Assembly: GCA_030142905.1 (NCBI GenBank)
Contig: JASJOG010000101.1
Location: 528,501 to 592,500, forward strand
Reading direction: 5' to 3'
From: Heliopora coerulea
Taxonomy: Eukaryota; Cnidaria; Anthozoa; Scleralcyonacea; Helioporidae
DNA: 64,000 nt
Under the pieces are notes generated by a model. That model was not told where the DNA came from. It searched no databases and saw nothing but the letters and a program-made list of their open reading frames with translations. Positions 35,740 to 47,700 of the stretch are shown one piece after another (the stretch's first letter is position 1; every line of letters starts with the position of its first letter). A program made the position numbers and the translations under genes.

Positions 35740-38700
35740 CAATCTGCCTTCCTCCAATTCTGTTTGTCTGCCTCTCAGTCTGACTATCCATTGACCTTCA
35801 TCTGTCTATTTGCCTGTCAGTTGCCTTGCTTGTCTCACCTGTGTTTCTATCATTGCTCATCTACCCAGCTATCCATTTGCCCGTCTATCTTTGTGAGTGA
35901 GCTTACCAACTTGTCTGTTAACCTGTGGTCTTGAGAAATGTATATTCCTGTGTTAGGTCTGTTAGTAATTTTCCATTTCTTATTCAGGCACAACATACCG
36001 TCAGCCCGACGAATGCTGTCGACTTTAAACCAGGTGAGTAAAATTACTCGATCTTTGGGATTACCTGGATGAAACAAACATCTCCCTGTACATGCATATT
36101 AACATATAAAGTGTCTCAGCTTAATTTTTGAAACATACTGTTCTTTACCATTCTTCATGTGCACCAGCTTTTTTGCCCTGTTTTTTTCTACAGTATACCA
36201 CTCCACTGGAAAAATTCAATTGCTTAAAACGTACCATCGTTGGAGTGACAATGTTGAAAGAGGCCAAAAGTCAAGGACAAGGTAAAAAGATTTCTTAAGA
36301 CTACTTGAATATGTGCAAGCTTCAGCTGAGGATGTAATTCAAGCGCCAAAAAAACGTTGTGTTTTTTCAAAAGCTATTGAAAGCTTAATCGACCAGTTTG
36401 TTTATCTATACCAAAATAATCTTTTGGAGACATGACAAATGAAACTGATGTCTTGAAAAGGAATTTCAAACTTATACCAGATTTTAGTTGCTTCACCTCA
36501 GCTAACACTTGGGACGTTCGTCAACCATTGCAGCATCGAAATTATCGGAAACAAACCTTGCATGAATCTAAGGAAAAATTACTGGAAATTCAATTGTGCC
36601 CATTTTTGAACGTTTTTCTGCCCAACTGTTTCCTTTGAAACATTGAAACTTAAACGATTTATTGAACAGAAATCATTTGTTAATAATCCTACATTTACTT
36701 GATGACCTTAACGGGGAGTAGGAATTAGGAACTGTATTTTGAGCACACCTCTCAACTTTTTAAAAGTACTTTTTTATGGTGGAAAGCGTCCTTTTCTTGT
36801 GACAAACATATCATCGAGAGCACTGATATACTGATGCTCAACCTCTTTCCGTGAGCGAAATTGCCTCTGTAAGTTTGAGCCCCACTTAAACTTTCTTTTA
36901 AGCCTCTGGTAATAAATCTAAATTAGTTCTATTTGAGAACTTCTCAAATAATTCAACATTTCTGATGTCAGTATTTTACTTCAGGCAAAGTTTTGGCTGT
37001 CACTGCTGACGACCTTTTACCAATCCTGGAATGTCTGGTCATAAAATCAGAGATACCAAACTGGTAAGTGTGGCCATTTCACGACACCTGCGTGGGAAAC
37101 TTCAGTATGTGATTCTTAATTTTTCAATTTTTCAGGATGGCTAATCTTATGTACTTACATAACTTTCGGTTTTCAAACAGAACGTACGATGAATTCAGGT
37201 AAGTAGAACAAGGAGAGGAAATGAAAACTGGTCGAGAAGGAAAAAAAACCCCAGAAAAGCAAATGAACAATCTGGCAAAGGAAGGACAAATGGGCTAACC
37301 GACCCGATGGGCAGAAAGACGAATAAATGAATGAATGAATGAGTGAATGGATGAATGATTGACTGATTGATTGATTGATTGATTGTTTGATTGACTGACG
37401 GATTGATTGTATGACTGATTGATTATAAGACTGGTTGATTGACTGTCTTATTGTATGATTGATTGAATGTAGTATTGATCAGTTGATTGATTAATTGATT
37501 GTGTAACTGATTGATTGATTGGTTGACTGAGCGGACGAACGAACGCATGTATTAGTGAATCAATCAACTAGTGGAGTAAGAAGTTTAAATGAGGCATAAT
37601 TTGCTTTTTCCATAAAGATTTTACATGTCTTCCTTCGAAGCAGCTGTCGAGTATATCAGAAAGTCTTATCGTCACGACAGAAGGCTGGATGTATCTTTAA
37701 AACCAGTAAGAATCTTTCCTTGTTTCCATTCATCCTTCTTTCTTCCCTTCCTCTCTCCCTCCTTTCCTTCCTTCCATCCTTCCTTCCATACTTCCATCCT
37801 TCCATCCTTCCATCCTTCTCTCCTTCCCTCTTTTCTTCCTTCCTTCCTTCCTTCCCTCCTTCCTTCCCTCCTTCCTTCCTTCCTTCCTTCCTTCCTTCCC
37901 TCCTTCCCTCCTTCCCTCCTTCCCTCCTTCCCTCCTTCCCTCCTTCCCTCCTTCCCTCCTTCCCTCCTTCCCTCCTTCCCTCCTTCCCTCCTTCCCTCCT
38001 TCCCTCCTTCCCTCCTTCCCTCCTTCCCTCCTTCCCTCCTTCCCTCCTTCCCTCCTTCCCTCCTTCCCTCCTTCCCTCCTTCCCTCCTTCCCTCCTTCCC
38101 TCCTTCCCTCCTTCCCTCCTTCCCTCCTTCCCTCCTTCCCTCCTTCCCTCCTTCCCTCCTTCCCTCCTTCCCTCCTTCCCTCCTTCCCTCTTTCCCTCTT
38201 TCCCTCTTTCCCTCCTTCCCTCCTTCCTTCCTTTCCATGTTACCTCACTCCCTCTTTTCCTCTTAGTCTTTTTAGCTATTCTTTATTTAATCGTTCCCGT
38301 TTACATTCGTTCTTTCATCTTTTGACGATAACCCTACGTTTACGTCACATACATTCAAATCATTTTACCTTTTTTGTACGATTTTTTTGATGTTTCATTA
38401 CGTAATTTCCTACAAATTTTATTAGAAATTTCTAAACTCTTCTGATCTGCCTTCAACTTTCCGTGAAATGTTAACCAGTGGAGGATCGCTTGAAGACAAT
38501 GAGATATCAACGGATGGCCCCACGCCACTGGAGGTGTTTTTCCAGGTTAATTTCACTGTTAAGTGTTTGTCTTGTGGTCTTCAACAATCCTGTGTGACAG
38601 CTGTTCTTTTTTTCTCTCGGAGTATTGACCAATATGGTTTTTGGTTTCCCTGGAGGTGATTCCAGAATAAGTCAAACTTTATGTAATATTTGAAAAAGGA

Positions 38701-41700
38701 GCAGGAGTGCTATATCGGATTTAATACAGAAGGCGATAGCCAAGTGTTCTAGGTCCGATAAAGCCAGTACTGCGAGTTTTTAAAAGGTTTAAAAAACAAA
38801 CCTCTGAATACGTTGATTTGCGTAGAAAGTTTGAAAATTGATGTTTTCTAAGCCGTAAAATCTTAAGGCGAAAAGTAAGCGTGTTTTTATCACATTTAAG
38901 AACACGATACGGTTATGATTTTCCTTTGTATTTTCTTCATAAATTATTAACGAGTTTCTTGAGAACATTTAAACATCTAAAATATAGTAGTTACCTCTTC
39001 TGCATGGGTCCCAAATACAGTTAACTCTCCCTAAAGCGGACGTCCTTGGAACCAGCTTTAAGTGTCCGCCTTAGAGAGGTGTCTGCTTTATAGAGGTGTC
39101 CACATTGAGAGAGTTGACTGTATTTCCAAACTATATCGTAGATTCCTGGCGTTCCATGACTGGTTTCCCCCCTCCCTAGTACATATTTAGATGTTACTCT
39201 GTGGTAGTATTTTTTGCAGACGATATTTTTTCGTTGATTCTGGTTGGGCATGTTTTGCAGCACGTGACTAACTCCCACGACACTGAAGTGAAGAGGATCT
39301 TAAATAGCAGTTCTACCCGCGTTAAACTTTGTCACCCATTGTGTTCCTGCGATCAATGTGAAAAAGTTTTGGACAGGTATGAAAACGTGCTTCCCCCTGT
39401 TTAAAACAATTTCATTTCCAAAAGAAAACTCGCTTATGAGTGAGGTTGCCCTCCATTGGTAAGCAATTACCCACCACTGGTAAGAGAAATTTTTTGAATA
39501 ACAACATATTGCTTATTTTTTAAAATAAAGTCATGTCTTTGGGGCAGTATTTGCGCTGGGACTGGGAGGTCTATTCTCGGAACATCTACGTAGCGTATAA
39601 TTACGATTTTATTTCCGGGAGGTTGCTTAGTAACCTCCTATTCAAGGGTGCAAACATTTTTTAGAAAATTCCTCCTCGTGCCACTGGTAATTAATGTTAG
39701 ACAGTAGCTATGGAGGGAAAAAGGTGCATGCTTATCCATAGATACGATACCTGTTATTCTTTTTAGTTATTTTTATGGGGTTTAAGAAAATCATTTGGTT
39801 AAGCCTAGTTCACACGAGCTCATTTTCTGTGGCAAGTTTCCTGTGACCATTTTTGTTTGCTGGTGTACATGAAAAAATTGCCCGAATTTTATGTGACAAA
39901 TACATTTGCTGAAAAACTGGCGAGCCAGTTTTTATGTGGCAAGGAAGAAATGTCATATGCGAAAGTTTGTTCGTGTGTGCGAGCCGTCACAGAAAATTTG
40001 CCACATACTCAGAGGTTGGCAGTGGCTTCTTCGGGTTTGGCTCCACCATCCACAGTCATTTCTGGCGGATAGGCAAACGAGTTTTCAACATAGCATTTGC
40101 TGTCTTTATACACGAGCAAATATCATTGTCGCAGGAAACTTGCCACAGAAAATTTGCTCGTGTGGACTAGGCTTTAATTGTTCAACTAATAACTGAATTA
40201 GCTATGCATTGAACGTGATGACCAAGCTGTTACGTATTACCATACTAATTGATTCTATTGCTGACTGCAAACTTGGTGTTGCTTTGATGTCCTGGTCACG
40301 TTCTTTTCATGAAGGCACAGAAATGATCCCGAGGCTGTAACAGTGTTCTCGAGGGACGACTTGGGGCGTACGGCACTTCATATGGCAGCGGATTACGGTA
40401 ATAGTCTGTAATAACCGGCATCAGTTTCTTTTCTGTAAAGCTTGAGCGTTTTTATTGACATATTTTCAGTTGGCTAACTGCTGGGACTGCAGTTACTGCT
40501 ACTGTTCATTACCTTGTTCATACCTAGTTCATTACCCAGTTTTGCCACTGGAGTTGTTGGTTTTTTGTTCTCCTCGTCGTTGTATTTGTTTCTCGTGTCG
40601 TTGTTCATTTTTTCCTTTATTAGTTAATTTATTTATTTATATTTTGTTTGTTTTTATTTGTTTATTTATTGGCACGGTAACCCATTATCCAATCACATAT
40701 GTGTAATTCACCATAATTACCTTTGTTTTAATTATAATTACCGGTCGTTTATATCTCGTCATCTTTGTTGTCGCTGTCATTATGTTGGTATCAGTGGTGG
40801 TGGTGAAGATAAAGATGTCGATTTGAACTGATTGCTCACAGATCTGTGATTTCCTAAGGGCTCGTGACATGGTTGCTTATGCACTTTTTTGTTTCAATTA
40901 TTACCATGTGTTTGGATACCTTATATCAGTTCGACATTGTACAGCTTGGTTTTACTTTTGATGTTTCTTTGGTGTTTTTTTGTCATTTTAGGCCATGCAA
41001 GTACCATTCATTTGTTAGTTCAAAAAGGGTCAGTTGTGAATGCCACCGACTACCACGGTAGCACTCCACTTCACTTGGCTTGCCAAAGAGGACACCAACA
41101 CGCAACGGTATACAAATAGTAAAAACAACGAATAATAGTACAATTCGTGTTCAATATCATTAATTTTCCATAGTGTTGATGTAAGTACAATTAGTGTGCC
41201 TTAGTTACCTTACCTGACCTTACCTCTCCTCATCTCATCTCATCTCACCTTCTATTACGTCATCTCACTTCATCTCACCTCGTCTCACTTCATCACACCT
41301 CATCTCGCTTCATCTCACCTCATCTCACTTCATCTCACCTCATCTCACCTCATCTCACCTCATCTCACCTCATCTCACCTCATCTCACTTCATCTCAACT
41401 CACCTTATATCACCTCACTACACCTTACATTAAAGTATCACTAATGTGAAATGTTATTTTGACTCCGTTATCCCCAGATGTTGTTACTTCATTACACAGC
41501 CGACATATTGGCCCAAGATAACGATGGCAACACGCCGATTCACTTGTGTTGTTCAAACGGCCATGAAGAAGTAAGTTAATTCAAGTTAAAGTATCATATC
41601 TTGATAACAAGTTCATTCAACATCCGAGATATTAATTGCTTGATTTCCGTTGGAGTTTTCACTCTGCTGAAGAAAATTGTCGGGCGTTAGCCTGAGTTAA

Positions 41701-44700
41701 GTCTTTAAAGCTAATGAAAATCGTTATTAGAGGTTGAAAGGTTGAAAGTTTGTCCCTATCAAACTTGATAGTGGAACCTTTTCTACTGAATTCAAGAGAA
41801 GCATGTTATCTGCAAGTGCAGAAGTAGATTGTGAAGGGAGGAGGGTTAACCATGGAGAGATGGCCGTATTTGGGTGAGATTTCTCAACATATGCTTGCGG
41901 TAATAACTATTATTTTTATTCTTTCTTTCAGTGTGCCAAAGCGCTAGTCTATTTTGATTTACACAACGAAAATCTGGACGTAAATGCCACAAACAAATAT
42001 GGCGATACTCCTCTGCATCTTGCAGCAAGATGGGGTTTTGGTACGGAAATTGACAGTGTTTTCTATTTAATTATTTCAGCTATGTCATCAAATTTTATCC
42101 GTTCGGTGCGAGTTATTTTGTGTTTTTATTTTCAGAGGATATCGTAAAGCTGTTATTGGATAACGGTGCATCGCATGATGTCGTTAATAAAAGAAATGAA
42201 ACGCCTTTGGACTGCGCCTATAACCTACAGGTAAAGTTACCGCAATGTAAACTCAACACTGCTGATTGACTTTTTTCGTCGCCTTTGTTCGTGTAGACTT
42301 TCTTTTCCCGAATTTTTTTGGTGAACATGTTTGCTTATGTTTAGATCAAGAGATTACTTGGCGCGAACGATCAATCACAATACGTTGTTATAGAAGATAC
42401 TATTGTGCCAACTGTGAGTGTATCTCTTATTATGCTAGGATCGTTTGGGGCTGGGTTGGGCTGGGTTGGACAGTATTGTATTTTGTGTTGTTTGTAACGT
42501 TGTGGTGTGTGAAGATGTTGTGTGCTGTGTTCTGCTGTCGTGTGTCGTATTGTGCAGTGGCTTGGTCTGGTGTGATGTAGCTTGATGTAGAGTGATATGG
42601 TGTGACGTGGTGGGATTTGGTGTGGTGTTATGTAGTGGGGTATGGTGTAATGTGATGTGGTGTTATGTAGTGTGATGTGGTGTGGTGTGGTGTAGTGTGA
42701 TGAGGTGTGATGTGATGTGATGTGATGTGGTGTGGTGTGGTGTGATGCGGGACATGGCGTGATACGGGGTACTGTGCGATACGGGGTATGGTGTAATGTG
42801 ATGTGGTGTGGTGTGATGTGGTCTGATATATGGGATGATGTGGTGTGGTGCGATGTGGTGTGGTATGGTGTAATTTGATGTGATATGGTGTGGATGTGTG
42901 ATGTGTGATTCTTTGTAGTGTTACACGGTGTGATGTGGTTTGGCATGATATGGTATGGGGTAATGTGGTGTGACGTGGTATGATGTTGTGTGGTGTGATG
43001 TGGTGTGGTGTTATGTGGTGTGGTGTTATGTGGTGTGGTGTTATGTGGTGTGGTGTTATGTGGTGTGGTGTTATGTGGTGTGATATGGAGTGATGTGGTT
43101 TGATGTGGCATGGTTGATGTGGTGTGATGTGTGGTGGGAGTGATATGGAATGATGTGATGTGGTGTGAAGCGGTGTGATTTTGTGTTGTGATACAGCTTG
43201 ATGCGTGTTTTGGTGTATGGTGGAGTAGTGTTGTAGTAAGATGAAATGTATTGTGTTGTGTTGCCTGTGCTGTACCGCGTTGTGAGTCGTATCATTCTTT
43301 GTCACGCTCTATTGTGTAGTCGATTCCATTTTGTTGATTTTTATTTCATACCTGGTCAATCTAATTTACGTTCAGAGAGTGCAGTCTACATCGCCTTCCG
43401 ACGTAGATAGATCGAGAAGAATCGACCCCAATCAGAGTCAGGTATGACCGCGACGTTTCAGAGGTCGCTTTTGTCTTGTCAAAAGTGGAACATTTTTCAA
43501 AAAGTCTATTTAACGTTCTGGTTCACACAGGTCAATATGACTGTGCACAAGCCTCGAAATTAGTGCCAGTCACCGGTCATTGACCGGTGAAACTATCCCG
43601 TTTGACCGGCAAATGTCGTCGTTTACCGGTCATCCATGACCGGTAATTTTTTTTTCTTTTTCACAAAAAATGTGAATAAGATCGAGTTTCTTGTTTCGGA
43701 AAATGTTACTTTCGCTATCGGTGTGAACGTATGGTTCGGGAAAAAGCTGATGTCTCGCAACTCAAGATGCCGCAAGCATTACAGAAATTCCTCCAGTTGA
43801 AACACTTGCATCTCAGGTTACAGTATCACATCAGTGCGCAATACCTAGTGGCACATGGCAGTCGTCTTCACTCTTTGCTAGTCGCTATGGAGAACAATTG
43901 TTCTGTCTGTCGTCGTCCGAATACTAAATATTCATGTATAGTTTGTGGGGTGACCATTTGAAATGTGTGTTCTTGGCTACAGCGAAAAAAAGTATTGGGT
44001 TGGGCGTGTTCTGAGTGATGATAAGAGAAGTACGAGTAAGCTTTCGCTGGCGAAAAGTGAATCATGAACAGAAAACAAGCGCAACTTGCACAGGTGAGTT
44101 CTTTTTTCACACCACCACCAAAAAGCAGTGAAAGTGCTAAAAAACGAGCAATGAGCGTGACTATTGTACCCGAGACAAACGAAAGTGGTGTTATTAGGCC
44201 ACAAAGGAAAAAGGCAAATGTGACCGGTAAAAAAATCCTGTGTGACCGGCAAATTTCATTTATTACCGGTCATGATGACCGGTAGATTTCCAAGATTTAT
44301 TTCGAGGCTTGACTGTGCACTTAGCTCTGTAAACTACCGTCCACCCTGTGGTATTCCTGTTCTGAAACATGTTTTAATGCAAACATTCCTGATTAGATTT
44401 TAAATAGATGGTATTCCATTCGGAAACTAGTGTATCTTTAACTCGAGAACATTTACATCATGTGTATACCGTTAATGATGACTTTTAACCGGTTACCGTT
44501 CACGCTTGTTACAGCAGCACGAAGTTCACATTTCTTAAATGCCAGAATCAATTTCGTTGGCGAAAATTGTCGCTACAGTTAACATATATCTGTATCAAAC
44601 TTCATAGATCGAAGGCTTTTTGAGAACAGTCTCAGAAGGTGATATTAGAATGGTAAGTTGATGATTGACGAAGCTTTGGGTGTGCGAAATCCTAAAGCAT

Positions 44701-47700
44701 TCTACTCATCGTATTAATCTAATGCCAATTAACCTTAACACTTGAGTTTGGTTAGTCCGTCCGTTCGTTGTTTAGTCCGTCCGTTTGTTCGTTAGTTCGT
44801 TCGTTTGTTAGTCCGTCCGCTCGTTTGTTTGTTAGTTTGTTCGTTCGTTTGTTCGTTAGTCCATTCGTCCGTTTGTTAGTCCTTCCGTTCGTCCGGTCGT
44901 TCGTTATCCCATCCATCCGGTTTTTTTTTTGTTTTTTTTGTCATTGTTTCGTTTGTTGGTTCGTACGTTTGTTCCTTAGTTATTTTTTTCACACATGTCG
45001 TGCCAGGTTTATCACAAGCTTGGTCTGGAGGACGAATGGGACGAAGACGAAGAAATTTCAGCATCACCAAGGGATCGCGCTCCCAACTTATGTCATCCAC
45101 TTTGTCAGTGTGAGAAGTGTAGGAAATATCAACAGGTTTGCCTTATTAACGACTGTATTATTTGAATCCTCCTATTTTGTTCGTGTGATCATCATCATCG
45201 TCATCGCCATCACCATCACCATCACCATCACCATCACCATCACCATCATCATCACCATCATCATCACCATCATCATCACCATTATCATCATCATCATCAT
45301 CATCACCATCACCATCATCATTATCATCATCATCACCATCATCATCACCACCACAACCACCATCATCATCATCATCAACATCATCACTATCATCACCATC
45401 ATTATCACCATCATCACTATCATCATTACCATCATCATCACCATCACCATCATCACTATCATCACCATCATTATCACCATCATCACTATCATCATTACCA
45501 TCATCATCACCATTACCATCATCATCACCATCACCATCATCACTATCATCACCATCATTATCACCATCATCACTATCATCATTACCATCATCATCATTAT
45601 CGTCGTCATCATCATCGTCATCGTCATCATCGTCATCATCATCGTCATCATCACCATCATCATCATCATCACCATTATTATTATCGTAATCATCATCGTC
45701 ATCATCATCGTCATCATCCTCATCATCACCCTCATCATCACCACCATCATCACCATCACCACTATTATTATCATAATCATCACCATCATCATCGTCATCA
45801 TTTTACCAATATCACTATCATCCATGTTTCATCGGCCATTGTCCACTCATCCTTCACCCATCATCCTTCATCTTCCATGCTTTATCACGTCATCATTATC
45901 ATAATCATGCATGTTCATCATCATTATCATGATCTGCCTTCCATGATCACCTCACCATTCATTGTCTTCATCCAACATCATCTATCATCTTCATGACCTT
46001 CATTATCATTAACAATGTGATCACATAATAATGACGGCGATGATGATGATGATGATGGTGATAATGATGATGATGATAGTGATGATGATGATGATGATGA
46101 TGATTTTTATCGTCAGCAGTAGTGAATCCTGATCGTAAATCCTCAATGTTCTATCCAGCATTCTTCCTCTTTTAAATTCTCTTGTCACTGTTGCTATTGT
46201 TTTTTTGTTATTACTTTTTGCCATCTTCTTTCTTGTTCTTAGTTTTATTATTAAATTTCATCTCCTAGGACGTTACTCCGTCACCATACCGGAAAGTGGA
46301 CATCAATAGCCGTGGTCTTGACGGCAAAACTGCCCTCCACTTAGCTTCGTTGTATGGCTTCGAGCAGATAGTCAACGTACTACTTAAGCACGGAGCCATT
46401 CCTAATATAACTAACTACGACAGGAAATGTACACCCTTGCATTTGGCTTGTCAGTATAACCATCCCAAGGTAATAGTATCACAGGTTTCACGCCCATACA
46501 CGCACATGCCCTGACACACTCTCAAATACAAACACTTACGCTGACTCAACGCCACCGTCAAACGTTTTGGTCATGTATGAGTTTCAAGAGTTTTTGTTTA
46601 TTTGTGTCAAAGATGACTGAGCAAAACTTAAATACTTACGAACATTTTCTCAAAGTGGGAAGGCAAACCATGGATAGGTAAATTCATAATATTTCAAGAT
46701 GCTTTCGATGAAGTCGTGCATCGATTACCGGCCTTATATTTTCAATTATTTTTTTGTTCAGGGGAAATGTGTTCTGGCGCCTAGATTCTTAATAAAACAC
46801 AGTACAGTACCTCGCTCTTTTCCAGTTACAAGTTAGGACGCCGCGCGTGCGTATGTTTGACAGCAGTGTTCACTTACACAAACACAAACGCTCGGCTACC
46901 TCGCAGATACCTGCACAACTACAAACGCAAACGCAAGGTAATACGTATTTTTCATTCTCTTCGCCAGGTGGTCGCTACTCTTCTGCAACACCATGCAGAT
47001 GTCGACTGTCAAGATGTCAGAAGTAATACTCCTCTGCACTACTGTTGTCAAAATGGCAATATCGAACCAGCGATAATTTTAATTAAGGTAGGCGAACAGG
47101 CGAAAAAAACGTCCTGGGGGAGTGTTTGCGCAAATAACTGAGATTGTGAGGCAAAGAAGGCTGAGTTGCTTTCGGCTTTCACTTTTTCCATTTTTTCATA
47201 CCGAGAATGGTAGCAACAAAAGTTCGATCCTTGACACTCAGGTGTCTTCTTTACTTCATCTTCTATCTTTATAGAACGGCGCTACCTTGAACATTGTAAA
47301 CGAACGTGGAAATACTCCGCTGCATGACGCTGCCAAGTGGAGTTGCATTGAGCTCGTTCGTCTGCTGCTGGAAAATGGTGCTCCACTCCATGTTAAGAAT
47401 TTACAAGGCTTAACGCCACTTCAATTGGCAAAGGTATCTTTTGAGCATTGTGAACTGGGAGACGACCAAACGAATTGTTGGTTGGGAGACATTGGACATG
47501 GTGGGTTGGAGGTCACGGTAGAGAAAGAGGAAGAGGAAAGGAGAAGCGGAAAGAGAGAGGCAAAGGGATAGGGACTGGAGTGAGATACGAAGGAAAAGGG
47601 AATTGGTGAGAGGGGAGATAATGGGAGAAAGAAAGGAAAGGTAGGAGGAGTCAGAGAGGGGGTAATGTTGGGGACAGAGAGAGGATAAAGGGAGAACAAG

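Noticed and set aside
37625..38325. Long Pro/Ser/Phe/Leu and Lys/Glu/Gly-Arg open frames (about 190-215 codons) on both strands.
   Set aside because: They are translations of the CCTTCCCT array in ANKRD27 intron 14; every frame of such a repeat lacks stops.
41222..41420. CRISPR-like regularly spaced repeats.
   Set aside because: The units are contiguous microsatellite decamers without unique spacers, inside a eukaryotic intron.
42371..43305. Two 225-246 codon Thr/His/Pro-rich frames on the minus strand.
   Set aside because: Produced by the TGTGGTG array in ANKRD27 intron 22; no start context and no domain.
44768..45904. A 378-codon Ile/Thr-rich frame and a 217-codon Met/Val-rich frame opposite it.
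   Set aside because: Both run across the CAT trinucleotide array of intron 25 and overlap real exon 25 in a wrong frame.
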